DNA of 64,000 nt, from assembly GCA_963663665.2 (NCBI GenBank), contig CAXXKP010000010.1, forward strand, positions 62,001-126,000. The letters are read 5' to 3'. The DNA comes from SABI01 sp963663665. Its GTDB lineage: Bacteria > Spirochaetota > Spirochaetia > Sphaerochaetales > Sphaerochaetaceae. A program made the position numbers and the translations under genes. The notes beneath the pieces are model-generated. The model was not told the origin of the DNA. It made no database searches and saw only the letters and a program-made list of their open reading frames with translations. Shown here piece after piece: positions 35,635-44,169 of the stretch; the stretch's first letter is position 1, and each line of letters begins with the position of its first letter.

Positions 35635-36453
35635 TTATTTCGGGATTTCCAGATACATTTTATATACTGTTTCCCAAATATAATTTTTATGTTGAATAAA
35701 TGCCGGGTCTAATTTTGTTGCTTGAGTGCGTGGATAGGGAAGGTCAATATTTACAATCTCTTTTATTTTTCCCGGTCTAGCACTCATAATCACAACTCGA
35801 GTTGACAGCAACACTGCTTCATCAACATCGTGTGTGATAAACAATACTGTCTTTTTTTCTTTTTCCCATGTTTTTAGTAAATCTTCTTGTAGTTGAGCTC
35901 TTGTTTGAGCATCCAGTGCTCCAAATGGTTCATCCATCAACAATACCTCAGGGTTTAATGCATACCCACGAGCAATCGCTACTCGTTGCTTCATACCGCC
36001 ACTCAGAGCTTTTGGGTAGGAGTGTTCAAAACCAGTAAGATTTACCATTTTAATGTAGTGGTCAGCTAACTCTTTTTTCTCAGCCTTCGTGTATTTTCTT
36101 GTTTGCCCAGTTGATTCATCTTTTTTACTAATAAATTTTAGCCCATATTCAATATTTTTTTGAACACTCATCCAAGGAAACAGAGCATATTGTTGGAAAA
36201 TAACACCACGCTCTGGTCCAGGCCCAATAATATCTTCCCCATGCATTGTTACAGTTCCACTGTCAAAAGGCTCAAGACCTGCAACGATATTCATTAGTGT
36301 AGTTTTTCCACAACCAGAGGGGCCAACTACACAGATAAATTCATTTTTATCTATGTCGAGAGAGACTCCATCGAGTGCTATTACACTCGGTCTGTTTTCT
36401 ACAGGAAACTCTTTACGCACATCATGTATTGCAATTAAGGTATCATTTTTCAT
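35635..36453 (-). CDS. NitT/TauT-type ABC transporter ATPase
   Basis: A 272-residue ABC ATPase. ATG 36453 follows GGAAG with five bases spacing; an in-frame ATG at 36465 lies inside the permease gene. Walker A GPSGCGKTT, Q-loop FQQYALFPW, signature LSGGMKQRVAIARGYA, Walker B VLLMDEPFGALD and the H-loop ITHDVDEAV are all intact. Typical of SsuB/TauB proteins. Energises uptake by the permease encoded just upstream. Confidence 0.94.
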   Translation of the reverse strand: MKNDTLIAIHDVRKEFPVENRPSVIALDGVSLDIDKNEFICVVGPSGCGKTTLMNIVAGLEPFDSGTVTMHGEDIIGPGPERGVIFQQYALFPWMSVQKNIEYGLKFISKKDESTGQTRKYTKAEKKELADHYIKMVNLTGFEHSYPKALSGGMKQRVAIARGYALNPEVLLMDEPFGALDAQTRAQLQEDLLKTWEKEKKTVLFITHDVDEAVLLSTRVVIMSARPGKIKEIVNIDLPYPRTQATKLDPAFIQHKNYIWETVYKMYLEIPK

Positions 36454-36455
36454 GC

Positions 36456-37271
36456 TTACTTCCATTTAGTCAGATTTTTCTCAATGAGCAGGAGAATCTT
36501 GTCGAGGACGAACCCAATAATACCAATGGTAATAATTCCAAGAAGTACGATGGACGTGTCCATAAATTGTTGAGCTCCTTGAATACGAGCTCCTAGTCCA
36601 AAAGTAGTTCCTGTTAATTCAGCAGCTATTAAGGTGGTTAAGGAAGCTGCCATCCCAAGACGAGCACCAACTAAGATGTAAGGAAATGAAGCTGGAATAA
36701 CAATATCTAAAAATAGATCTTTATCTCTAGCTCCAAAGGTATATGCCGCACGGATAAGAGTTTTATCAACTTCTTTAACTCCTTGATATATGGTAACCAC
36801 CATCACAAGGAATGCTGCGACAAAGATAATCGTATATTTGGGAGATTCTCCAAGACCCATAGCAAGGATTACGAGAGGGATAAGGGCAATTGGTGGGATA
36901 GTTCGTAAAAACTGAATCCAAGGTTCTACTAGATTCCTTACTTTAGGATACCATCCCATGAGGAAAGCGACTGGAATTGAACATATAAATGCAAGTCCGA
37001 AACCAATTAATACTCTCTGCAATGAGATGCTAATATCTTTAAAGTAACGCCCATTAGCATTACTCTCGCTTATCAAAGCAGCATACACCTGCTTAGGTGA
37101 TGCTAGGAAAGTATTAATTGTTGGGATAAGGGTAATAAAATACCACAATAATACTCCTCCAATAATTGAGATGCTCATAAGAGTAAGACGGATTTTTTTG
37201 GATCCATCTGAGAAGTCTTTAAGCTTACGAGCTTTTTTGGGTTTGGTTTTATCGTCTTGGTTATTGGCCAT
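36456..37271 (-). CDS. NitT/TauT-type ABC transporter permease
   Basis: A 271-residue SsuC/TauC-like membrane protein with six hydrophobic segments after a basic, lysine-rich N-terminus (KTKPKKARKLKDF). The EAA-like loop KTLIRAAYTFGARDKDLFLD (about 169-188) and the conserved QFLRTIPPIALIPLVILAMG stretch are clear. It is the first gene of the 37.3-28.5 kb minus-strand operon and overlaps nothing; its stop lies just before the ATPase start. Confidence 0.93.
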   Translation of the reverse strand: MANNQDDKTKPKKARKLKDFSDGSKKIRLTLMSISIIGGVLLWYFITLIPTINTFLASPKQVYAALISESNANGRYFKDISISLQRVLIGFGLAFICSIPVAFLMGWYPKVRNLVEPWIQFLRTIPPIALIPLVILAMGLGESPKYTIIFVAAFLVMVVTIYQGVKEVDKTLIRAAYTFGARDKDLFLDIVIPASFPYILVGARLGMAASLTTLIAAELTGTTFGLGARIQGAQQFMDTSIVLLGIITIGIIGFVLDKILLLIEKNLTKWK

Positions 37272-37538
37272 GTGGGTTCCCCTTCATACTGAAAATCCAA
37301 AAAATTGCAACATATTTATATAAGTGTCCAAAAAATTGTATATATTATCAAATAAATTCTTACGCTTTATGAGTATTATTACCTCTATAATTCAATTTGT
37401 AAAGGGAAATTTATTACTATTTTTTTTAATAAGTATTGAATTTCAACTTTACAGGTGGTAAAAGAGGGTCTATACTCATATTATCTCAAGTGTGAAAAAA
37501 GTATCCAAATATTTTCACTAAATCTTAAGGGTTTAAAC
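37272..37538. promoter_or_regulatory. Divergent control region with two direct repeats
   Basis: The space between the divergent amino-sugar operons. The 12-mer TCCAAAAAATTG occurs at 37296-37307 and again at 37327-37338, exactly 31 bases apart, about three helical turns, so both face the same side of the DNA. This is a good candidate for an operator pair of the LacI protein encoded in the operon or another regulator. I could not fix the promoters. Confidence 0.5.
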
Positions 37539-38405
37539 ATGAAGTATATTTTTCTAAATCTAAAGCGTTTTGATATTTCCCCTGATAGTGGTGGAGTTAA
37601 CTCTATAACTGATATGAACAATTGGGGTTCCTATATAGTAAAGAAAATAGAAGCAGAGCTAGAAAGCATTAAAGAAAAGATCTCCGATGTAACTTTTCCT
37701 ATTTTTTTCCCAGAAGCACACCTTCTAAGTGCTGTTGCTGCAAAAGGGAAAGATATTGTACATGGAATAGAAATAGGTTCTCAAGGAGTTCATACAGCTA
37801 CAACTGAAAAAGGAGGCAACTTTGGAGCCTTCACTACCTTTTTACCCTCTTCGGCTGCAAAGGAAATTGGAGCAACATGGACAATTATTGGTCACAGTGA
37901 ACAAAGAAAACATCTTGAAATGATGTTTTCTTTGGTTACAGATGATGATAATGTTGTTAATAGAGCAATCCATTCAATACTTCATAGTCAAATTACCATG
38001 GCACAAAAAGAAAACTTACGTGTTTTATATTGCATTGGAGAGAAATTTGAAGAAATAGAAAGAAGAGAAGCAGTGTTAAAAACACAGCTTAATCTCGCTA
38101 TTACAGAGGACATAAATACAGAGCACCTTGTATTAGCATATGAACCTATTTGGGCAATAGGACCTGGAAAGACTCCTCCTAGTATACAAGAGATTAGTGA
38201 GAGTGCGTCTCTTATTAAAAAACTTATTTCACTTCCATTAGTATATGGGGGAGGGATTAAAAAAGAGAATGCAATGGGTATCGGAAGTATTAAAAAACTT
38301 GATGGTGGGCTTATTGCGCTAACTAGGTTTAGCGGAGAAATAGGGTTCTATCCTGATGAGTACAAGAATATAGTAGAATTATATATGAAAGGGGTGAATA
38401 TATGA
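37539..38405 (+). CDS. Triosephosphate isomerase-family protein, diverged
   Basis: A 288-residue TIM-barrel protein. ATG 37539 is used (AAGGG about eight bases before); the frame is open 84 bases earlier but that part is not protein-like. Catalytic residues of TIM can be placed: asparagine and lysine in FLNLKRF, histidine in IIGHSEQRK, glutamate in AYEPIWAIG, and the phosphate loop GGGI. The N-terminus is not the usual GNWKMN and overall similarity to housekeeping TIM looks low. It may isomerise a different triose or tetrose phosphate. First gene of the plus-strand operon, overlapping the next by four bases. Confidence 0.85.
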   Translation: MKYIFLNLKRFDISPDSGGVNSITDMNNWGSYIVKKIEAELESIKEKISDVTFPIFFPEAHLLSAVAAKGKDIVHGIEIGSQGVHTATTEKGGNFGAFTTFLPSSAAKEIGATWTIIGHSEQRKHLEMMFSLVTDDDNVVNRAIHSILHSQITMAQKENLRVLYCIGEKFEEIERREAVLKTQLNLAITEDINTEHLVLAYEPIWAIGPGKTPPSIQEISESASLIKKLISLPLVYGGGIKKENAMGIGSIKKLDGGLIALTRFSGEIGFYPDEYKNIVELYMKGVNI

Positions 38406-39880
38406 AAGTTGAATTAGAATATGGGCATGGATTAATGGAAGCAAATCTTCCAGATACAAGTGATGTATTTATCCCCGGGGTTACTGTTCCAGATCCGCCT
38501 GCTTTAGAGCATATTGAATTAAGTACACGGGAATCCATTTTGAATCCTTTAGGGATGCCACCCTTAAGTAAACAAGTGAAGAAAGGGTCAAAAATAGCAA
38601 TCATATTTCCAGATAGAGTCAAAGGGGGATTTCAGGAAGATTCCCATAGGAAAACTTCGATCCCAATTATTATTGATGAGTGTTTAAAAGCTGGAGCTCA
38701 TGAGAAAGATATTACTCTCATTTGTTCTAATGGATTACATAGAAAAAATACTAAACAAGAGATTAAAAGTATCTTAGGAGATGCTGTATTTACTAGATTC
38801 TGGGAACGCGGCCAAATTGTGAATCATGATAGTGAAGATTGGGATAACTTAGTCGATCTTGGACATGAACCGATGTACGATGCTCATGTAATTATGAATA
38901 AAACAGTGTTTAAGGCTGATGTTGCTATTCTTATTGGACATGCACTTGGAAACCCATATGGTGGATATTCTGGTGGATATAAACACTGTGCAACAGGCAT
39001 TACCCACTGGAAGTGTATTGGTGCCCATCATACTCCAAGTGTTATGCACAGAGATGATTTTATTCCTGTAAGCACGAATTCTCTTATGAGAAGTAAATTT
39101 GATGCAATTGGGCATTACATGGAAGAGAAGATGGGGCATCCCTTCTTTGTATGTGATGCTGTTCTGGATACTTCCCAGCGACAGATTGCAGTTTTTTCAG
39201 GGTATGCTGAAGATGTGCAAAAAGAGTCTTGGAAAGTAGCAGATACTAGAACGTATGTTCACTATGCAAAGAAAAAATATAATGTGATGATTTTTGGGAT
39301 GCCTCAAGCATTTCACTATGGTAATGGAATGGGAACTAACCCAATATTAATGCTCCAAGCAATTTCTGCTCAGATTATTCGACATAAAAGAGTGCTGACA
39401 GAGAATCCTGTAGTTATTTGTTCTTCTATCTGCAATGGCTATTTTCATGATGAGGAATTCCCTTCATACAGAGAAACATATGAGTTGTTTCAAAAAGATT
39501 ATGCCAATACTCTGCCAGATATTGAACGATTTGGTGAAGCGCTTTCGAATAAAAAAGAATATATTGATGCCTATAGATTTCAGTATGGGTACCATCCATT
39601 TCACGCCTTTAGTATGATAAGTTGTGGACATATTGCTGAAAAGCAATGTGCAGCAATCTATATTGTTGGTGCACAAGAACCCGGTATTGCAAGATCGATG
39701 GGATTAAAGACTCGAGCTACTTTTGAAGAAGCTCTAGAAGATGCTAAAAAGATCACTGGGAAAGACCAAAATATTTTAGCCCTTCCAAAAGCCTTTAAGA
39801 CAGCAAGTGTCCACCTTTGTATGCAAGGTGAGCATGCTTCTGCTACGCAAGACGTGAACTGCCCTGGGCACATGTGCTAA
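38402..39880 (+). CDS. LarA-like (DUF2088) nickel-pincer racemase/epimerase
   Basis: A 492-residue protein with the layout of lactate racemase LarA: FPDRVKGG (arginine), CSNGLHRKNTKQEI (catalytic-type histidine), LIGHALGNPYGGYSGGYKHC (second histidine and the lysine that holds the nickel-pincer cofactor). LarA homologues racemise or epimerise 2-hydroxy acids, including sugar acids. The protein needs the LarB, LarC and LarE cofactor enzymes, which are not in the window. Its position between a TIM paralogue and a NagB-like deaminase points to a sugar-derived hydroxy-acid or related substrate; this is inference. Confidence 0.82.
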   Translation: MKVELEYGHGLMEANLPDTSDVFIPGVTVPDPPALEHIELSTRESILNPLGMPPLSKQVKKGSKIAIIFPDRVKGGFQEDSHRKTSIPIIIDECLKAGAHEKDITLICSNGLHRKNTKQEIKSILGDAVFTRFWERGQIVNHDSEDWDNLVDLGHEPMYDAHVIMNKTVFKADVAILIGHALGNPYGGYSGGYKHCATGITHWKCIGAHHTPSVMHRDDFIPVSTNSLMRSKFDAIGHYMEEKMGHPFFVCDAVLDTSQRQIAVFSGYAEDVQKESWKVADTRTYVHYAKKKYNVMIFGMPQAFHYGNGMGTNPILMLQAISAQIIRHKRVLTENPVVICSSICNGYFHDEEFPSYRETYELFQKDYANTLPDIERFGEALSNKKEYIDAYRFQYGYHPFHAFSMISCGHIAEKQCAAIYIVGAQEPGIARSMGLKTRATFEEALEDAKKITGKDQNILALPKAFKTASVHLCMQGEHASATQDVNCPGHMC

Positions 39881-39894
39881 AGGAAAATAAAAAT

Positions 39895-40719
39895 ATGGAT
39901 TATTATAGTTTGCATGAAACCGATTTATTAAGGAACACAAAAATACCTCTAACAGTAGGAGGGGGTAAAGATGATGTTTTTATCTCAATGGCTCTCGATA
40001 TGCTTAATGTGATAAAGCAGAATAACAAAAAGGGTGAGCCTACTCTTTTTATTGTTCCAGTTGGACCAGTTGGGCAATATTCTCACTTTGTTGATATGGT
40101 GAATATACAAAAAGTAGACTTACAGCATACCACTTTCATTAATATGGATGAGTATCTTGATGAAGATGGAGAGTTCCTCCCTCTTAATCATAGTCTCAGT
40201 TTTCGCTCATTCATGGAGCGAAATGTCTACTCAAAAATAGATGAAAAACTTAATATCCCCAAAGATCAGCGAGTATTCCCTGATCCGCACGATATAGAAG
40301 CAGTTTCACAGGTTATCAAAAAGGTGGGGAAAGTTGATGTATGCTATGGTGGAGTAGGAATTACTGGGCACATCGCATTCAATGAACCAGAAAGTGTGAG
40401 TATTGAAGAGTTCTCAACTCGAAGTACGAGAGTGTTAGATATCTGTCCTGAAACACGAGTCATAAATTCAGTAGGAGACTTACACGGGGCTCTTGAGATG
40501 ATGCCATACAGATGTGTGACTATTGGAATGAAAGAAATACTCATGGCAAAAAAAATACGTTTGTATTGTTTTAGAGATTGGCATAGGGCGGTTGTAAGAA
40601 GAGCAGTATGTGGAAAAGTAACAGCACTGTTTCCTGTCTCACTCATACAGCAACACAAAGATGCTCGAATTACCATTACAGATAATGTAGCGCTACCTTG
40701 TTATGAGTCATCTCAATAG
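39895..40719 (+). CDS. Glucosamine-6-phosphate deaminase-like protein (NagB family), diverged
   Basis: A 274-residue protein started at ATG 39895 after AAAGGA. NagB landmarks are present: GGGKDDVFISMAL, VPVGPVGQYSHFV, the INMDEYLDEDG motif with the ring-opening aspartate, and GHIAFNEP with the catalytic histidine and glutamate. The usual GxGxDGHIAFNEP reads GVGITGHIAFNEP, so the aspartate of the catalytic triad is threonine. The sequence suggests a NagB relative with changed reaction or substrate. In the operon it could deaminate/isomerise the NagA product or a variant of it. Confidence 0.85.
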   Translation: MDYYSLHETDLLRNTKIPLTVGGGKDDVFISMALDMLNVIKQNNKKGEPTLFIVPVGPVGQYSHFVDMVNIQKVDLQHTTFINMDEYLDEDGEFLPLNHSLSFRSFMERNVYSKIDEKLNIPKDQRVFPDPHDIEAVSQVIKKVGKVDVCYGGVGITGHIAFNEPESVSIEEFSTRSTRVLDICPETRVINSVGDLHGALEMMPYRCVTIGMKEILMAKKIRLYCFRDWHRAVVRRAVCGKVTALFPVSLIQQHKDARITITDNVALPCYESSQ

Positions 40720-40757
40720 AATAATATACAACAAAAGCCATACAAAGAAACAGGACA

Positions 40758-40949
40758 ATGAAATATCAACATCTGGCAATACTAGAAAAGTATACAGAAC
40801 CTTTCTACTTCAATGCTCGTAAGTTTAAATCTGTTAGGATTGAGCCTATAGGGGAGGGGTATAATACAATTTTCTCGTTAATTGAGCAGAGTAACTTGAA
40901 TTGCGATCATCTATCGAACATGAAAGTGTATTCATGTGTAGGAGTTTAA
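40758..40949 (+). CDS. Small ORF, hypothetical
   Basis: A 63-residue frame 38 bases after the NagB-like gene, with AGGA before ATG 40758. It is soluble (KYTEPFYFNARKFKSVRIEP..) and matches no family I know. It could be a small protein of the operon or the remaining start of a lost gene. Confidence 0.35.
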   Translation: MKYQHLAILEKYTEPFYFNARKFKSVRIEPIGEGYNTIFSLIEQSNLNCDHLSNMKVYSCVGV

Positions 40950-41001
40950 GATTTTCTTTCTCTCTCGGTTAGATAGGAGATTGTGAGAATAATTATACCT
41001 G

Positions 41002-41352
41002 TTACGAGCGAAGTATTTTCTCTAGAGATTTTCCTTTCGCTAATTCATCTATCAGTTTATCAAGGTATCTAATCTCTTTCATGATGGGGTCTTCAATATC
41101 TTCTACTGTAATCCCACAGACCTTTCCAGTAATTTTCGCTCTCAAGGGATTCATCAGCGGGCTTTCTTTGATAAATGTCTCAAAGTTTGTCCCCTTTTTA
41201 AGATGAGTCTCCAATTCTTCTGCATTATACCCGAAAAGCCAGAAGATGATTTCATCTACTTCCCTTTTTGTGCGACTCTTCCTTTCAGCTTTTGCTATAT
41301 ATAAAGGATACACTTTATTAAAACTCATTGAGAAAATACGATTACTGGTCAT
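41002..41352 (-). CDS. DUF2200 family protein
   Basis: About 116 residues, started at ATG 41352, which overlaps the stop of the preceding gene (ATGA) and has AAGGAGG ten bases upstream. MTSNRIFSMSFNKVYPLYIA, KAERKSRTKREVDEIIFWL and ITGKVCGITVEDIEDPIMKE are typical of the small, soluble DUF2200 family of unknown function. Translationally coupled to the DUF1801 gene. Confidence 0.85.
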   Translation of the reverse strand: MTSNRIFSMSFNKVYPLYIAKAERKSRTKREVDEIIFWLFGYNAEELETHLKKGTNFETFIKESPLMNPLRAKITGKVCGITVEDIEDPIMKEIRYLDKLIDELAKGKSLEKILRS

Positions 41353-41735
41353 TGTTTCATTACCTCCTTTCTCCAAAATGAAGTACATTCTGCTTTGTCT
41401 TCAATATTAAATGAAATCATCTTTTTAAGGAGATCATAATTTACTTCATCACTCCACTTGATTCTGAATACATATGCTCCTTTTGTATAACCAGCTTTAT
41501 CAATTTCATCAGCAAACATTACCATTCCTGTGCCTTCTGGATTTATTGCAAAATGGTTTTTAGCGACACTGAATCCAATAATGTAAGTATCATGATGGGT
41601 AAACATTGGTTGATTCCATTTAATTACAGGTTTTAGCATTGGGAATTCTTTTTTAATCCTTTCTAAAACTTCTTTCATACGTTCAGCGTGTAGTGTATTT
41701 GGTATCGTGCTATAAAATTCATCAAATTCTTTCAT
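41349..41735 (-). CDS. DUF1801 / YdhG-like protein
   Basis: A 128-residue soluble protein. PVIKWNQPMFTHHDTYIIGF and FAINPEGTGMVMF are typical of DUF1801 proteins of the YdhG group, some of which have been described as iron chaperones in Bacillus. Forms a two-gene operon with the DUF2200 gene. Confidence 0.83.
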   Translation of the reverse strand: MKEFDEFYSTIPNTLHAERMKEVLERIKKEFPMLKPVIKWNQPMFTHHDTYIIGFSVAKNHFAINPEGTGMVMFADEIDKAGYTKGAYVFRIKWSDEVNYDLLKKMISFNIEDKAECTSFWRKEVMKQ

Positions 41736-42025
41736 TCCAATTCCTTTTTGTTTTATAAAGACTCTATTACGATAAAAAGCCTACTCAATATCTAGGTTTT
41801 GAGCGATTTTTTATGTATTGATAAAATACTACTATTTTCAACTAGCGGAAACTTACGATATTGCTGGTATTATTAACGGTAATGCATTAATTTTTTATTT
41901 CTCTCCTTGTATGCTTTATGTTTTATTGATAAGATATTCATGGTCTTTTTTATATGTTTTAAGATACGAATATTTCTAAATTCTTTAACATAAAAAAAAC
42001 TCATCTTTTACATAAGGGTACTGCT

Positions 42026-43150
42026 GTGAAAAAAGTAATTCTCATACTGTTGGCCTGTTTTACAATTACAATCATAAGCTGTGATGAGCCTCTCTTTCGA
42101 GGTTTTGCCGATGAGGCATTGCTTCCCTATGATGGTAGCATGACATGGGAAAAGGTTGTGGATAAAGCTCAATTCTCTCGACGTGTAGACCACTCTAGTG
42201 TTGTCTTTGATGATAAGATGTGGGTTCTTGGCGGTTATGATTCTACTCGTCGTGGTAATCAAGATTGTTACATGGAAGATGTGTGGTCTAGTAGTGATGG
42301 ACTTACGTGGAGTCTTGTTACAGATAATGCTTCATGGAAAGGAAGGCGTGGACATGCAACAGTTGCCTTTAACGGCTATATCTATGTAATAGGTGGATTC
42401 GCTGTTGATGAAGAGACAAAAGAGAGAGGGTATAAGAACGACGTTTACAGAAGTAGTGATGGAGTAGAGTGGAACCTAGTTACAGACAGTAACAATTGGG
42501 AACCAAGAATGAATCATTCTGTCGTTGTTTCTGGAGATAAGATGTACCTTTTTGGTGGAATGTATAAAGGTGATATCTACTTTGATGATATGTGGGAAAG
42601 CAGTGATGGGATAACCTGGACAGAAGTTGTCAGTGGGACTCTTCCTGGCAAAAGATCTTCATTCGGTTCTGCCGTAGATAGTAATGGTATTATCTATCTC
42701 TTAGGGGGCACATTCCCTGATGTTCCACCGAGTGGTAATGGAGACACAGACCCAGAATCAGGTTTAAGTGATACAGATTGGCGACGATTATGGTCTTTTA
42801 ACCCTGATGATATAAATCCTGCATGGGAAATGGAAGAAGTTCCCTCTTGGAACACCCCATTACGAGCTGAATTCACACTAGGTTATGTTGATGAAAAACT
42901 TCTTCTCCTACCCGGAAGAGCTAATACCAGTTTTCGCTTCTCAAGATCTAACAATTTATACTCTCTAGAGACATACGATTTTAGTTCATGGTCGACAGAT
43001 TCTATTGGTCCACCAATTCCTCCACGCTATAGTTATAGTAGTGTCGTGTTTCCAATAGATGGGGTTGATTATCTCTATATTATAGGAGGCCTTAGTGACA
43101 ATGGGCCTGAAAATGATGTCTATAGAGGAAATTTTGGAGGTGTATTATGA
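42026..43150 (+). CDS. Kelch-repeat lipoprotein
   Basis: A 374-residue protein starting with GTG at 42026 after AAGGG. A lipoprotein signal ends in TIISCDEP, so Cys19 or so is the lipidated residue. The body is made of Kelch beta-propeller blades: repeats of RxxHSSVVFDDKMWVLGGY, GHATVAFNGYIYVIGGF, NHSVVVSGDKMYLFGGM and similar, each with a GG pair and followed by W(S/N)LVT. It is probably at the cell envelope and binds protein or sugar. Overlaps the next gene by four bases, so the two products probably work together at the envelope. Confidence 0.88.
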   Translation: MKKVILILLACFTITIISCDEPLFRGFADEALLPYDGSMTWEKVVDKAQFSRRVDHSSVVFDDKMWVLGGYDSTRRGNQDCYMEDVWSSSDGLTWSLVTDNASWKGRRGHATVAFNGYIYVIGGFAVDEETKERGYKNDVYRSSDGVEWNLVTDSNNWEPRMNHSVVVSGDKMYLFGGMYKGDIYFDDMWESSDGITWTEVVSGTLPGKRSSFGSAVDSNGIIYLLGGTFPDVPPSGNGDTDPESGLSDTDWRRLWSFNPDDINPAWEMEEVPSWNTPLRAEFTLGYVDEKLLLLPGRANTSFRFSRSNNLYSLETYDFSSWSTDSIGPPIPPRYSYSSVVFPIDGVDYLYIIGGLSDNGPENDVYRGNFGGVL

Positions 43151-44121
43151 AAAAGATCATCTCCTTCATCTTCCTTAGTATAATCCTTTTTCCCTTATTA
43201 GCTTGGACCCCAGCAAATGAACCAATAAAACTTGGCAATCTTCCAATCACATACATTGGCCTTCCAGATGATTATCTATATCCTACCTATCTAGCAGATC
43301 CATTAGCAGTGCGAAGTGAATTAGGATATAAGAAAGTTTCATATTTTGATGCATATCCTGATGAAACAGGTGGTGGAAGTAGAACAGATGCAAATCTTGG
43401 ATTGAGATTCAATTTTTTCCGTTTTGCTCCTCAAAATCATCCTTCTAGAGGAATTGACGCAGAACTCGGTTTTATGACACCTATCTATATGGCAGCTAAT
43501 GGCAGTGATACACTCGCTTTTGATGGAATCTATTACATGGCCATTTCCATAAAGCCTTTTGACTGGATAGCATTCCGTGCTGCACGACATCATTTTAGTA
43601 GCCACTATGGAGATGAATACGACTCAGATATGGATGGCAGCCTGTACACCGATTTTGACACGAGTCTAAACCTAAACATGGCTAACTTAGTGAGAGATGA
43701 TATTGTCTTCTCTGCAGCTTTTTATCCACTTGAGATGACTAAAAAAGAACATAGGGTCAGTTTGATGTACTATTTCGATTACTCATTGATGATCTATGGA
43801 GAGGATGTACTCACTAACAGAGGCACAACTCCAGCAAAATACGCATATGTGTGGTATCAATTTGGTAGTGAAATAGAATTCCCTCTTTTAAAGAATCACA
43901 ATCTAGGATCACTATTCGTAGCTGCCCAAATTAGTGCTTGGCAAATGAATGGCTATGCTCCCAACTTTAGTGGTCAGTTTGGATATATATTCCCAAAGAC
44001 CGAACAAAATGGGCAACGCATTCGTTTCTCCTTCATATACTATGATGGGCAAACTCCACTTAACAACTTTATCTATTGTAGAGAGCAATACTCTGGAATT
44101 ATTCTCACCATTGATGTATAG
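43147..44121 (+). CDS. Outer-membrane beta-barrel-like protein (DUF1207-like)
   Basis: A 324-residue exported protein with signal peptide MKKIISFIFLSIILFPLLAW. The mature part has alternating aromatic/polar beta-strands (LGLRFNFFRFAP, GIYYMAISIKPFDWIAFRAA) and the motif HHFSSHYGDEYDS, which recalls DUF1207 outer-membrane proteins. No soluble enzymatic domain is apparent. Coupled to the Kelch lipoprotein. Confidence 0.65.
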   Translation: MKKIISFIFLSIILFPLLAWTPANEPIKLGNLPITYIGLPDDYLYPTYLADPLAVRSELGYKKVSYFDAYPDETGGGSRTDANLGLRFNFFRFAPQNHPSRGIDAELGFMTPIYMAANGSDTLAFDGIYYMAISIKPFDWIAFRAARHHFSSHYGDEYDSDMDGSLYTDFDTSLNLNMANLVRDDIVFSAAFYPLEMTKKEHRVSLMYYFDYSLMIYGEDVLTNRGTTPAKYAYVWYQFGSEIEFPLLKNHNLGSLFVAAQISAWQMNGYAPNFSGQFGYIFPKTEQNGQRIRFSFIYYDGQTPLNNFIYCREQYSGIILTIDV

Positions 44122-44134
44122 GTTCTCGTTAGTC

Positions 44135-44168
44135 ACACTCCCATATCATATGGTATGGGGAAGAGTGT
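44135..44168. terminator. Hairpin between convergent genes
   Basis: ACACTC plus CCCATA pair with TATGGG and GAGTGT across a small bulge, between the stop of the barrel gene and the stop of the minus-strand YhcH gene. T-runs are weak, so efficiency is uncertain. Confidence 0.45.
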
Positions 44169-44169
44169 A

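Noticed and set aside
41782..41812. Short hairpin CTCAA/TTGAG followed by T6
   Set aside because: Only five base pairs, and no plus-strand gene ends there.
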